DNA of 64,000 bases from CADCVQ01 sp038260305 (GCA_038260305.1 JBBSNY010000008.1:1-64000), one strand, 5' to 3'; positions 26,276 through 35,413 are shown, counted from the first letter of the stretch. Made by a program: numbers and translations. The notes: generated by a model not told the origin, from the sequence alone.

Positions 26276-29275
26276 CTATCCGCCCTGCGGGCGGCCTGCC
26301 CCCGCGCCAGGATCGGCTGCCAGCTTCGCAAGTCCCACATCACGCGGGTTCAAGCGCGACGCGCGACCGTAGGCATCCCGCGCCGCGCCGACGTCGCGCT
26401 GACGCACCGACAGGTCCCCCAGCAGCGTCCACGTGACGAAGTTGCGCGGCTCACGACGCGTCGCGTCGAGCAGCACCGAGCGCGCGCCGGCGCCGTCGCC
26501 GAAGCGCGCGAGCGCCGCGGCCTTTGCGTAGTACGCGGCGATCACCTCGTGATCCAGGCGCAGGGCGCGGTTGGCCTCGACGAGCGCGCGATGCGGATCG
26601 GACGCGACCGCGGCCTGGGCGCGGTTGACATAGAGCTCCGTCAGCCCCTGCCGGCTGAGACTCACGGCGGCGACGGCGATCGCCACGCCGACGAGGATCG
26701 GGGACAGCAGCCGGCGCGCGCCTCGTGACCGTGCCTGGCTGACCTTGGCGACCTCGTCGCGCTCGCCATCCAGCGGGCGCAGCAGCACCGCCGCGCCGAG
26801 CAGGGCCACCCCGGTCAGCCCCGGCAGCAGGTGCATCCAGTCGACGCTCGTGTGCACGAGCCAGGCCGTGACGACGCCGAGTGCGGCGACCACGACCGGC
26901 TCGCGGCCGCCGGCCCGAACGCGACGCCATACCCCCGCGACGATCACGAACAGGGCGCCGACGAACAGCAGGGCGCCGATGATCCCGAGCTCGCTCAAGA
27001 TCTGCAACGGCAGGCTGTGCGGCTGGCGGATGTCCTCCGACGTCGAGCGCAGCAGGAAGTACGGCTTGTCGTAGCCGCCGGCGCCTACACCGACGATCGG
27101 GTGATCACGCCAGGCGTGGACTGCGATCCGCCAGTAGTCGTAGCGGTTGCCGGCTCCGCTTGCCAGCCGTGACGCGGTCGCCTCGCCCTGCGGCCCGCCG
27201 AGCTTGACGAACGCCGTGTACTGGTTGTCCGCGAAGGTCGCGATGCGTCCGGCGGACACGATCGCGCCGCCCACGCCGACGATCGCAAGGGCCGCGACGG
27301 CGCCGGCGACCGCGCGGCGCAGGCGCAGTCCGCCGGCGTCCGCGCGGCGCTCGAGCGCGACGAGCAGGGCCCAGATCGCTCCGGCGGCCACGGCGGCGAG
27401 CAGCACGGCGACCGCCGCGCCGCGCAGGGAGCCCGCGGTCGCCCCGTCGCGGTAGACGTCGAGCAGCGACGGGAGCGCCGGTGCGAGACACGCGGCGCTT
27501 ACGAGCAGCGCCACGACGCGCCGCAGCCTCCCAGGCGCCAGCGCGAGCACGACCAGCAGCGAGAGCGCGGCCGCCAGCACCGCTCCGCGTGACTGGCCGA
27601 GCACAGCAAGGCCGGCGAAGAGCGTGGCCCCCGCCAGCCCGACCCCCGAGAGCGCCACGCTCCGGCGCCGCTCGGAGAGCGCCACGCACGGCCAGAACGC
27701 GAGCACGAAGAAGCTCGCCTGGCCGTTGATGTAGCCCAGCGGCTCGTGCAGACGGCCCCCGAGGAAAAGACTCCCGTCGCCGCGCAGCAGCCCGACGAGC
27801 ACCAACCCCGCGACGGCGACGGCACCGGCCGCGAAGGCGGCGAAGGCGAGCACCGGGGCGCGCTCGCTGCGCACGAGCAGGAGCAGGAGCGCAAGTCCGA
27901 TCGCGTAGACGAGCATGCGGTTGCCCTCCACGACGGCCTGCTCGATCGAGTCCGTCCAGAGCGACGAGACCAGTGCGAGTAGCCCCAGGGCAGCGATCGC
28001 CGCCGGCGCGAGCAGGGCGCGCCGCGACAGCGATCCCGCTCGGCCGATCAGCATCGCGGTCAGCGCGACCAGCAGCCCTACTCCCGCGGGCACCCAGATC
28101 GACGAGGCATAGTAACCGCCCGCGAGGGGGCTCAGGCCGAGCGCGAGCCCGATCGCTGCGAGCAACGCGAACGGCGCCCACGGAGTCCCAGCCGGCCGCT
28201 GCGCGGGCGCTGCCGACCCCGGTTGCTGGAGGTCCGCCTTCTCGTCGACGGCGTCCGCGACGGGCCCTGCTCGCGGCTCAGCCTCCAGCACGGCGATCAG
28301 GATCGCCATCGCAACCAGGTATCCGAGCACCACCGGGACGAGCACGCGCGAGCCACCCTGCACAGCGACGAGCGCCAGCGCCGCGAGCAGTGCCTGGGCG
28401 GCGCCGAGCGCCGCGACAGAGGCCCGGACCGTGCGCAGGCGCGCGTGCGTGCGGTGGGTCAGGTGATCGCGCCCGCCCGTCAGCACGGAGATGCCGCGCC
28501 GGCGTCGCGAGACGACGACGAGGCAGGTGTCGAGCGCCGGCACGCCGACGAGCAGCAGGCCCATGACCAGCGCCTGCCATTCCGCCGCAGCGGTCGAAGC
28601 GCCGATCATCACGAGCGCGGCGACCGCGAAGCCAATCGGCATGCTGCCGCCGTCGCCGAGGAAGATCCGCGCGGACGGGCGCGAGAGGTTGCTCGGCAGA
28701 AAGCCGAGGCACGCGCCGCACAGCGCCGCGCCGGTCGCCACGAGCCAGACGTCGGACTGCACGAGGCCGAGCACGGCGACCGCCCCGGCTACGACGGACG
28801 CCATCGTGCTCGACGCGCCGTCCATGTTGTCGAACAGGTTGAACGCGTTGACGACGGCGACGACCCAGAAGACGGTCGCGATGAGGTCGACGGCCGGGCT
28901 CAGCCCGAGCGACCATCCGAGGTTCGTCGACCACAGCATCGTGGCCAAGCCGATCTCGACGGCGACACGACGCTCGGGGGCGACGGTTCGCCGGTCGTCG
29001 AGCGTTCCTACGCCCCATAGCACCACGACGCCGATGACGACGGGGAGCGTCCGGCCGAAGTCCGACGACAGCGCCAGGATCGTGACGACGAAGCCCGTGA
29101 TGACGGCCGCACCGCCGAGGTACGGCGTCGGCGTGGCGTGGCCCTTGTAGCCCATCGGCTTGTCGTAGAAGTCAAAGCGCCCGGCGAGCCGAATCGCGAG
29201 CGGGGTGGCGGCGAGGACGATCCCCATGGCGACGGTCAGGCCGAGTAGCAGGCGTGCCTCGAGCGGCATCGTCAC
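26276..29275 (-). CDS. Fusion: WecA-type initiating transferase - O-antigen ligase/polymerase - TPR
   Basis: 999 residues. Residues 1-330 are a polyprenyl-phosphate N-acetylhexosamine-1-phosphate transferase (WecA/MraY superfamily): KGHATPTPYLGG, LDD (92-94), NAFNLFDNMDGA (143-154), FLGDGGSMPIGF and RDHLTHRTHARL are all present. After a charged linker (about 340-370) comes a second polytopic part of the O-antigen ligase/Wzy type (about 370-840), with the conserved GVGAGGYDKPYF and a SLPLQILSELGIIGALLF block. The last 110 residues form TPR-like helices (ALVEANRALRLDHEVIAAYY, AALARFGDGAGARSVL). One chain would thus start and polymerise or ligate a glycan. Start is GTG 29275 or ATG 29269. It heads the operon to 22721. 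Confidence 0.9.
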   Translation of the reverse strand: MTMPLEARLLLGLTVAMGIVLAATPLAIRLAGRFDFYDKPMGYKGHATPTPYLGGAAVITGFVVTILALSSDFGRTLPVVIGVVVLWGVGTLDDRRTVAPERRVAVEIGLATMLWSTNLGWSLGLSPAVDLIATVFWVVAVVNAFNLFDNMDGASSTMASVVAGAVAVLGLVQSDVWLVATGAALCGACLGFLPSNLSRPSARIFLGDGGSMPIGFAVAALVMIGASTAAAEWQALVMGLLLVGVPALDTCLVVVSRRRRGISVLTGGRDHLTHRTHARLRTVRASVAALGAAQALLAALALVAVQGGSRVLVPVVLGYLVAMAILIAVLEAEPRAGPVADAVDEKADLQQPGSAAPAQRPAGTPWAPFALLAAIGLALGLSPLAGGYYASSIWVPAGVGLLVALTAMLIGRAGSLSRRALLAPAAIAALGLLALVSSLWTDSIEQAVVEGNRMLVYAIGLALLLLLVRSERAPVLAFAAFAAGAVAVAGLVLVGLLRGDGSLFLGGRLHEPLGYINGQASFFVLAFWPCVALSERRRSVALSGVGLAGATLFAGLAVLGQSRGAVLAAALSLLVVLALAPGRLRRVVALLVSAACLAPALPSLLDVYRDGATAGSLRGAAVAVLLAAVAAGAIWALLVALERRADAGGLRLRRAVAGAVAALAIVGVGGAIVSAGRIATFADNQYTAFVKLGGPQGEATASRLASGAGNRYDYWRIAVHAWRDHPIVGVGAGGYDKPYFLLRSTSEDIRQPHSLPLQILSELGIIGALLFVGALFVIVAGVWRRVRAGGREPVVVAALGVVTAWLVHTSVDWMHLLPGLTGVALLGAAVLLRPLDGERDEVAKVSQARSRGARRLLSPILVGVAIAVAAVSLSRQGLTELYVNRAQAAVASDPHRALVEANRALRLDHEVIAAYYAKAAALARFGDGAGARSVLLDATRREPRNFVTWTLLGDLSVRQRDVGAARDAYGRASRLNPRDVGLAKLAADPGAGAGRPQGG

Positions 29276-29385
29276 CCGCTGCGCCGTGATAACAGAGATT
29301 CAGTCATGGCTCGGCCGTGGTCAAGGAAAGCATGCCTACATGATCCCGTGTTACGCGGACCACCGTTGAGCCGATGGAAATGTGT

Positions 29386-29391
29386 CACGAT
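29386..29391 (+). promoter_or_regulatory. -10 CACGAT, probable leaderless promoter
   Basis: CACGAT lies 7 bases before ATG 29399 of the nucleotide-sugar dehydrogenase. It differs at one base from the csoR hexamer TACGAT. No ribosome site is present. Confidence 0.4.
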
Positions 29392-29398
29392 CGGCTCC

Positions 29399-30673
29399 AT
29401 GTCACAGGGTGCCCATTGGCCGTCGACGGTCGGGGTCGTCGGACTCGGATATGTCGGCCTGCCACTCGCCGTCGCGCTCGCCGCGGCGGGGATCGACGTC
29501 GTCGCCGTCGATGAGGACGCCTCGAAGATCGAAGCGCTGCGTCGCGGCGAGTCCCACATCGAGGACGTGCCGGCGCCGCTGCTGCGGTCCCTCGCGCAGC
29601 GGATCGCGCCGACGACGCGCTACGCGGCGCTGACGAGCGCCGACGCGATCCTGCTGTGCCTACCGACCCCGCTGACCCGCAACCGCGAGCCGGACCTGAC
29701 GGCGCTCGTCAGCGCGAGCTCGAGCGTCGCGGAGGTGCTGCGACCCGGCCAGCTCGTGGTGCTCGAGTCGACGTCCTATCCGGGCACGACGCGCGAGCGG
29801 CTCGTGCCGATCCTCGAGGAGTCCGGCATGAAGGCCGGGCGCGACTTCGACGTCGCGTTCTCGCCCGAGCGCGTCGATCCCGGGCGCACCGACCACACGA
29901 TGCGCACGACGCCCAAGCTCGTCGGGGGCCTGACCCCCACGGGCGGCGAGCGAGCGGCGGCGCTCTACGAGCTCATCTGCGACGAGGTCGTGCGCGTCGG
30001 CTCACCGGATGTCGCGGAGATGGCCAAGCTGCTGGAGAACATCTTCCGCTCGGTCAACATCGCGCTCGTCAACGAGCTGTCGATCCTCTGCGACCGGATG
30101 GGCATCGACGTCTGGGAGGTCATCGACGCGGCCGCGACCAAGCCGTACGGGTTCATGCGCTTCGATCCCGGGCCGGGGATGGGCGGCCACTGCCTGCCGG
30201 TCGATCCCTTCTACCTCTCCTGGAGGGCGCGCGAGTACGGCCTGGCGACAGAGTTCATCGAACTGGCGGGCAAGGTCAACGCGCAGATGCCGCTGCACTG
30301 CATCGCTCGCATCGAGCGTGCGCTGAACGAGGTCGGCAAGCCGGTCAACGGCACGCGGATCCTGTTGCTCGGGATGAGCTACAAGGCCGGCATCGGAGAC
30401 GTGCGCGAGTCGCCGGCGATTGTCATCGCCGAGCACCTGCAGGCCCTGCATGCCGATCTCAGCTATCACGACCCGTACGTGCCGGAGGTGCCCGAGCTCG
30501 GCCTGCTCAGTGCCGAGCTCGTGCCCGCCGTCGCGCGCGCGGAGCTCGTCGTGATCCTGACCGCCCACGCCGAGGTCGACCACGTCGCGGTCTCCGATGC
30601 GGTGCCGCTCGTGCTCGACTTCCGCGGTGTCCTGCGCCACGCCGCGCAGCGCTCTGCCGCGGGGCTCGGCTGA
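29399..30673 (+). CDS. Nucleotide-sugar dehydrogenase (UDP-HexNAc 6-dehydrogenase type)
   Basis: 424 residues from ATG 29399. The NAD loop is GVVGLGYVGLPLAVALA. The catalytic Cys265 lies in GPGMGGHCLPVDPFYLSW, a form typical of the WecC/WbpA/TviB branch acting on UDP-N-acetylhexosamines, while UDP-glucose enzymes usually have GFGGSCFPKD. Family Lys (AEMAKLLENIFRSVNIALVN) and the late GMSYKAGIGDVRESPA block are present. It oxidises C6 of a UDP-sugar to the uronic acid with two NAD. The amidotransferase at 16998 might act on such an acid. It is a single-gene unit convergent with the MFS gene. Confidence 0.92.
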   Translation: MSQGAHWPSTVGVVGLGYVGLPLAVALAAAGIDVVAVDEDASKIEALRRGESHIEDVPAPLLRSLAQRIAPTTRYAALTSADAILLCLPTPLTRNREPDLTALVSASSSVAEVLRPGQLVVLESTSYPGTTRERLVPILEESGMKAGRDFDVAFSPERVDPGRTDHTMRTTPKLVGGLTPTGGERAAALYELICDEVVRVGSPDVAEMAKLLENIFRSVNIALVNELSILCDRMGIDVWEVIDAAATKPYGFMRFDPGPGMGGHCLPVDPFYLSWRAREYGLATEFIELAGKVNAQMPLHCIARIERALNEVGKPVNGTRILLLGMSYKAGIGDVRESPAIVIAEHLQALHADLSYHDPYVPEVPELGLLSAELVPAVARAELVVILTAHAEVDHVAVSDAVPLVLDFRGVLRHAAQRSAAGLG

Positions 30674-30691
30674 CCGAATCCGCCGAGCCTC

Positions 30692-32227
30692 TCAGGCCGA
30701 GGCGGCCTCGCTGCGCGCCGCCGCCGGCAGGTCGTCGCGGCGCTGGTTCTGGATCCCGATCGCGGCGATGATCCCGCCCGCGATCATCAACAGGCCGGAG
30801 ACGATCATGCCGCTGCGAAAGGCGTCCACGTTCGCCGCCTGGACCTGCGCGCGGAGGCGGCCGTCGGACGGCCCCTCGGCCAGCGTCAGCGGCCGCTTGG
30901 AGGCATTGCGCACGTACGCGGCAGCGGCGGGGTCGAGGCGCCCGACGGGCAGCCGCTCGTCGACGCGCGCGCTGAACTGCGCCGACACCACAGCGCCGAC
31001 GGCGGCGATCGCGAGCAGGCCGGCGACGCGCGCGATCGCGTTGTTGACGCCCGACGCGACGCCGGCGTGACGGCGGTCGGCGGCCTGCAGGACCGTCGCC
31101 GTCAGCGGCGCGACGGTGATCGCGAGGCCGAGGCCGAACAGCAGCGCCGCGGGCAGCACGCCGCCGAGGTAGTCGCCGCGCTCGTCGAGGCGGGCGAACG
31201 CCAGCAGGCCGACGCCGCCGACGAGCGGGCCGACCGTCATCGGCAGTCGCGGTCCGATGCGCGCCGACAGCGCGCCGAAGCGGCGCGCCTGCGTGACGAG
31301 GATGAGCGTGATCGGCAGCAGCGCCATCCCGGCCGCAAACGCCGAGTAGCCGGACACCTGCTGCAGGAACAGCGCGATGAAGAACGTCGCCGCGCCGAGG
31401 CCGGCGTAGACGATGAACGTCACGAGGTTGCCGATCGCGAAGTTGCGCGACGCGAAGATCCCGACCGGCAGCATCGGGTCCGACGCGCGGCGCTCGTAGA
31501 GCAGGAACGCGATGAACGCGCCGATGCCGCCGAGCAGCGGCATCTGCACCGCCTGATCGGACCAGCCGAGCTCGGGCTGGCGGATGAGCGCGTAGACCGG
31601 GCCGGCGAGGCCGAGCGCGCAGAGCACCGCGCCGGGGACGTCGACGCGGTGCGAGCGGTCGCCGGGGCACTCCGGCACCGCGCGCCTGATGAGCCACAGG
31701 CAGGCGAGCACGAGCGGCACGTTCATCGCGAAGATCACGCGCCACGACAGCGCATCGACGAGCAGACCGCCGAGCGGCGGTCCGACGGCGATCGCCGCCG
31801 ACGTGCCCGCCGTCCACGAGCCGATCGCCGCGGGACGCTCCTCGGGACCGAAGACCTCGGTGATGATCGCCAGCGAGCTCGGCACGAGCAGCGCGCCGAA
31901 GGCCCCCTGCAGCGCCCGCGAGGCGATCAGCACCTCGACCGAGGGCGCCGCCGCGCAGATCAGCGACGAGGCGCCGAAGCCCGCAACCCCGATCGCGAAG
32001 ATCCTGCGCCGACCGTGCAGGTCGCCGAGCGAGCCGCCGACGAGCACGAGCGATCCGAGCAGCAGCAGGTACGCCTCGACGACCCACTGCTGGTCGGCGA
32101 GCGACGCGCCGAGATCCGCGCGCAACGCGGGCAGCGCGACGTTGACGACCGTCTGGTCGACGAACACGATCGCCGACCCGAGGATGCAGGCGATCAGGGT
32201 CAGGCGCTTGGCGCGGGCCTCGTCCAC
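30692..32227 (-). CDS. MFS drug:H+ antiporter, DHA2 (EmrB/QacA) family
   Basis: 511 residues, about 14 membrane spans. VDQTVVNVALPAL and QQWVVEAYLLLLGSLVLVGG are typical DHA2 openings, GDLHGRRRIF is MFS motif A, and AIAVGPPLGGLLVDALSWR is motif C of antiporters. The start is GTG 32227 because TAGTCT lies 7 bases before it; GTG 32257 is upstream of that promoter. It probably exports small lipophilic compounds. It is not obviously part of the glycan pathway, though it sits inside the locus and is divergent from rfbC. Confidence 0.92.
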   Translation of the reverse strand: MDEARAKRLTLIACILGSAIVFVDQTVVNVALPALRADLGASLADQQWVVEAYLLLLGSLVLVGGSLGDLHGRRRIFAIGVAGFGASSLICAAAPSVEVLIASRALQGAFGALLVPSSLAIITEVFGPEERPAAIGSWTAGTSAAIAVGPPLGGLLVDALSWRVIFAMNVPLVLACLWLIRRAVPECPGDRSHRVDVPGAVLCALGLAGPVYALIRQPELGWSDQAVQMPLLGGIGAFIAFLLYERRASDPMLPVGIFASRNFAIGNLVTFIVYAGLGAATFFIALFLQQVSGYSAFAAGMALLPITLILVTQARRFGALSARIGPRLPMTVGPLVGGVGLLAFARLDERGDYLGGVLPAALLFGLGLAITVAPLTATVLQAADRRHAGVASGVNNAIARVAGLLAIAAVGAVVSAQFSARVDERLPVGRLDPAAAAYVRNASKRPLTLAEGPSDGRLRAQVQAANVDAFRSGMIVSGLLMIAGGIIAAIGIQNQRRDDLPAAARSEAASA

Positions 32228-32234
32228 GGCGCGC

Positions 32235-32240
32235 AGACTA
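32235..32240 (-). promoter_or_regulatory. -10 TAGTCT, leaderless MFS promoter
   Basis: TAGTCT on the minus strand is followed by GCGCGCC and GTG 32227. CTGAGC 17 bases upstream is a poor -35 candidate. Confidence 0.5.
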
Positions 32241-32297
32241 CGGCGAGCGTTCTCCACGCTCAGGCCGGGGTCGTCTCCACCGTCGCGCCGCGGCCGT

Positions 32298-32303
32298 TAC
32301 ATT
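32298..32303 (+). promoter_or_regulatory. -10 TACATT, leaderless rfbC promoter
   Basis: TACATT is followed by 8 bases and ATG 32312 with no ribosome site. Confidence 0.5.
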
Positions 32304-32311
32304 GCCCGGGC

Positions 32312-32860
32312 ATGCGCCGCCTCGACACCCGCCTGCAAGGCCCCGTCCTGCTCGCGCCGCGCGTTCATCCCGACGAGCGCGGCTTCTTCGTCGAGAGCTT
32401 CCGCGCGAACGTCTGGGCGGAGCACGCCGTCGACGAGACGTTCGTGCAGGACAACCACTCGCGCTCCTCGCGCGGCGTGCTGCGCGGCATGCACTTCTCG
32501 ATCGGCGCTGGCCAGGCGAAGCTCGTGCGCTGCGCGCGCGGGGCGATCCTCGACGTCGTCGTCGACCTGCGCCGCGCGTCGGCGACGTACGGGCACTGGG
32601 AGAGCGTCGAACTCGACGATGCCGAGCACCACCAGCTGTTCGTCCCGGTCGGCTTCGCACACGGCTTCTGCGTGCTGTCGGAGATCGCCGACGTGACGTA
32701 CAAGTGCTCGACGTACTACGACGGCGCGATCGAGCGCGGCTTCGCCTACGACGACCCCGAGGTCGGGATCGCGTGGCCGCAGGACATGCCGCTGTTCGTC
32801 TCCGAGCGGGACATCGACGCCCCCTCGCTGCGCGAGATCGCCGACGAGCTGCCGTTCTGA
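32312..32860 (+). CDS. rfbC: dTDP-4-dehydrorhamnose 3,5-epimerase
   Basis: 182 residues, the normal RmlC cupin length. VHPDERGFFVESFR, RSSRGVLRGMHF (catalytic His61), KLVRCARGAILDVVVDLR, FVPVGFAHGFCVLS and YKCSTYYD (catalytic Tyr region) are all family blocks. It turns dTDP-4-keto-6-deoxyglucose into the L-sugar for dTDP-rhamnose. GMHFSIG replaces the usual GLHYQ..P. rfbA, rfbB and rfbD are not in the window, so the rest of the pathway must be elsewhere. ATG 32312 is set by the upstream -10. Confidence 0.94.
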   Translation: MRRLDTRLQGPVLLAPRVHPDERGFFVESFRANVWAEHAVDETFVQDNHSRSSRGVLRGMHFSIGAGQAKLVRCARGAILDVVVDLRRASATYGHWESVELDDAEHHQLFVPVGFAHGFCVLSEIADVTYKCSTYYDGAIERGFAYDDPEVGIAWPQDMPLFVSERDIDAPSLREIADELPF

Positions 32861-33011
32861 AGGGAAAGTCGGCCGGATTTCATGCCGCCGCGAGTGGCGA
32901 AGCCCCGCCAGAACGACTGATCTGAGCGGCGGACGGGTTCGCTTCCACCAGGCTGCGGCCGCCGAGATCGTGTGAGCCACGAGGGCAGGACGCCGGCGCG
33001 ACCGATGCGGA

Positions 33012-33482
33012 TCAGGGTTGAGCGCGGCGGCGCAGCCAGAGCCCCGCGAGTGCGCCGGCGAGCAGGACCGCGGCACCCGCCGCGATGACGATGCCGATGC
33101 CGACCCCGCCGCCGGGGGCCGCGGCCGCGGCCGCGGCCTCGGCTGGAGCCTCACCCCCGCGGATCGCTTGCGTCGTGGTCGTCGCCGCGTCGGCCCCGCC
33201 GCCCGACGGGCGCGACGGCGTCGTCGAGGTCGACGTCTTCGTCGCGCCGGACGACGACGACGGGGCGTCGCCCACGCCCTCGCCGAACAGCGGCGCGGCG
33301 CCCGAGTCAGAGCGCTTGTCCTTCCCCTTGCCCTTCGCGGCCTGCGCCCGGGCACTGTCGATGGGCAGCGCGTACTCCTTGCCGCTGGGCGAGCCCGGAT
33401 CGACGAACACCTCGTCGCCCGTTGCGGCCGTCGGCGCGAGGAGCGCGAGAACGCCCGCCAGCACGAGCAATGATCTGAGCAT
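33012..33482 (-). CDS. Secreted or wall-spanning protein with C-terminal anchor
   Basis: 156 residues. Signal peptide (RSLLVLAGVLALLAPTAATG), a short conserved-looking block (DEVFVDPGSPSGKEYALPIDSARAQA), a long disordered Ser/Thr/Gly/Ala stretch, then a hydrophobic segment (GIGIVIAAGAAVLLAGALAGLWL) and a final RRRAQP. This is the layout of sortase substrates, but no LPXTG-like motif is visible, so it is more likely a simple tail anchor. CACACT lies 7 bases before the ATG. Divergent from the glycosidase-like gene at 33622. Function unknown. Confidence 0.75.
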   Translation of the reverse strand: MLRSLLVLAGVLALLAPTAATGDEVFVDPGSPSGKEYALPIDSARAQAAKGKGKDKRSDSGAAPLFGEGVGDAPSSSSGATKTSTSTTPSRPSGGGADAATTTTQAIRGGEAPAEAAAAAAAPGGGVGIGIVIAAGAAVLLAGALAGLWLRRRAQP

Positions 33483-33621
33483 GCTGTTCAGTGTGGCAAC
33501 AACGCGATCGATCGGCTCTACTCAGCCGCCGTCACTTCCAGCCTTCGCAACTTTGGCGCGGGTAGTGTTCTCAAGAGATCGTGTCGAACTCCAATCGCAG
33601 CGTGACCGAGCGCATTCCGGC

Positions 33622-34722
33622 GTGAGGGCACCACCACGGCAGCGCCGCCGGGGAGGCCTGTGGCTCTTCCTGCTCACATGGTTGATCTTCGCAAGTGGCA
33701 CTTCGCCCGCAGACGCCGCGGCCACGAAGGGGTTCTGGGGTCCGACGCAGGTCGACGGTGTGTCGCAGTTCCCGATCTACGAGGACCTCGGCGTCAAGGT
33801 CTTCCAGATGTCGATCTCGTGGGCTGCTGTCGCTCCGACGCGCCCGGCGAAGCCCCGTGATCCGGGCGACGCGGCGTATCAGTGGCCGGCGGACGTGGAC
33901 TACGCGATCACCGAGGCGCGGCGTCATCGCATGCAGGTCCTCCTCATGCTCTCGGGATCCCCGCCGTGGGCCAACCACGGCAGGTCCTCCGAGTACGCCC
34001 CGACCCACCCGAGCGACTTCGCCGCGTTCGCGCGCGCGGCGTCGCGGCGCTACCCGAGCGTGCGGCGGTGGATGATCTGGGGGGAGCCGTCGCGCTCGGC
34101 GAACTTCAAGCCGCTCGTCCCGCAGCCGCTCGGCACGTCGATCACCGCTGCGCAGAAGGCGGCGCCGCGGCGCTACGCGCGCCTGCTCGACGCAGCCTAC
34201 GGCCAGCTCAAGGCGCAACGCAAGACGAACGTCGTCATCGGCGGCAACACCTACGTCACCGGCGAGATCCGGCCGGGCGCCTGGATGGCGAACATGAAGC
34301 TTCCCAACGGGCGGCCGCCGCGGCTGGATTGGTATGGGCACAACCCGTTCGGCTACCGCAATCCCAGCTTGCGCAACCCGCCGTCCAAGCAGGGCCTCGT
34401 CGACTTCTCGGACCTCGGGCGTTTCGACAAGCTGCTCCAGCGCAAGCTCGGCAAGCGGCTGCACAAGCGCATCAAGCTGTGGCTGTCGGAGTTCACGGTC
34501 GCGACCGGACCCGACCGCGAGTTCAACTTTCACGTCTCACGCGCGACGCAGGCGCGCTGGATCAAGAACGCCTTCAAGGTGGCGCGCAGCCTGCACAACG
34601 TCGCCGGCCTGGGCTGGATCCACCTCTACGACGAGCCGCCGGGCCCTTCGATCTCAAACGGAGGCCTGATCACGTACAACGGCAAGCGCAAGCCTGGCTA
34701 CTACGCGTTCAAGCGCGGCTGA
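33622..34722 (+). CDS. Secreted clan-A glycosidase-like protein
   Basis: 366 residues from GTG 33622. A basic start (RQRRRGG) and hydrophobic core (LWLFLLTWLIFASGTSPADAA) form a signal peptide or anchor. The body reads as a TIM barrel: Glu155 in MIWGEPSRS fits the acid/base and Glu290 in LWLSEFTV the nucleophile of clan GH-A. W-rich substrate-site stretches (GSPPWANHG, HLYDEPPG) are present. It could trim or remodel the surface glycan made by the surrounding genes. Related in style to 8180-9154 but not a close copy. TAGTGT (33563-33568) could be its -10 with a leader of about 47 bases. It overlaps the convergent FkbM gene by 14 bases. Confidence 0.8.
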   Translation: MRAPPRQRRRGGLWLFLLTWLIFASGTSPADAAATKGFWGPTQVDGVSQFPIYEDLGVKVFQMSISWAAVAPTRPAKPRDPGDAAYQWPADVDYAITEARRHRMQVLLMLSGSPPWANHGRSSEYAPTHPSDFAAFARAASRRYPSVRRWMIWGEPSRSANFKPLVPQPLGTSITAAQKAAPRRYARLLDAAYGQLKAQRKTNVVIGGNTYVTGEIRPGAWMANMKLPNGRPPRLDWYGHNPFGYRNPSLRNPPSKQGLVDFSDLGRFDKLLQRKLGKRLHKRIKLWLSEFTVATGPDREFNFHVSRATQARWIKNAFKVARSLHNVAGLGWIHLYDEPPGPSISNGGLITYNGKRKPGYYAFKRG

Positions 34723-35413
34723 GGCGCGGGCGCCACGCACGCCGCCGCCGCGGTCGGCGCCGCAGGCGGTACAGCACGTCGTGGCGCGAGAGCTCGGCGA
34801 GCGGCTCGTAGACGCTCCCCAGCAGCTCGTCGACCGCAGCCCGGTCCCAGACCTCGACCAGCATGAACCGCGGCCGGTGTCGCGTCAGGTCCAGTCCCCG
34901 CAGCGCGGCCGGCTCGTAGCCCTCGAGATCGAGGCACAGCAGGTCGACGCGGTCCATGCCGTGGGCGTCGAGGATCGCGCTCAGCGTCCGCGCCGGCACC
35001 TCGAGCTCGTAGCTGTCGATCGCCTGCGCACGCTCCCCGGCGGCGATGTGCTCGCGGTCGGCGGCGTCACTGCCACGCGCCCCCTGCACGAGCGACATGA
35101 GGTTCGCGTAGCGCATCGCGACGGTCTCCGAGCCGTGATCGGGCGCGACGAGCGCCGCCTCCTCGACGACGCTGTCCGGCCGCAGCACGCGGCAGCGCGC
35201 CGCGATCTCGGGCACCGGCTCGATGAGCAGGCCGCGCCAGCCGCGGTGACGCGCGAGCAGCGCCGTGTTGCTCTGCGTCACCCCGTCGTTCGCACCCGCC
35301 TCGACGAAGACCCCACCCGCGAACGTCACGTGCTGGACGAGCTTGAGGTCGAGCTGGTCGAGACCGTACGCGCGCTCGTCGCGCGGCCGGTGGCCCGGCA
35401 CCCGTGCGCTCAC
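34709..35413 (-). CDS. FkbM-family methyltransferase
   Basis: 234 residues from GTG 35413, in a GTGA overlap with the upstream gene. FVEAGANDGVTQSNTALLARHRGWRG is the FkbM SAM-binding start with LLIEPVPE as the acidic strand, and DRVDLLCLDLEGYEPAALRGLD is the typical late motif. FkbM enzymes make O-methyl groups on sugars or lipids. It is the last gene of a two-gene unit with the GT-Ig-methyltransferase fusion. Confidence 0.9.
   Translation of the reverse strand: MSARVPGHRPRDERAYGLDQLDLKLVQHVTFAGGVFVEAGANDGVTQSNTALLARHRGWRGLLIEPVPEIAARCRVLRPDSVVEEAALVAPDHGSETVAMRYANLMSLVQGARGSDAADREHIAAGERAQAIDSYELEVPARTLSAILDAHGMDRVDLLCLDLEGYEPAALRGLDLTRHRPRFMLVEVWDRAAVDELLGSVYEPLAELSRHDVLYRLRRRPRRRRAWRPRLSRA

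Noticed and set aside
30694..30715. CGAGG/CCTCG inverted repeat near the convergent 3' ends of the dehydrogenase and MFS genes, as a terminator
   Set aside because: It lies within the MFS coding end, has no T-run and can be explained by codon choice.
33581..33583. GTG as a start for the glycosidase-like gene at 33622
   Set aside because: It is out of frame with the gene; GTG 33622 is the first in-frame start that gives a signal peptide.
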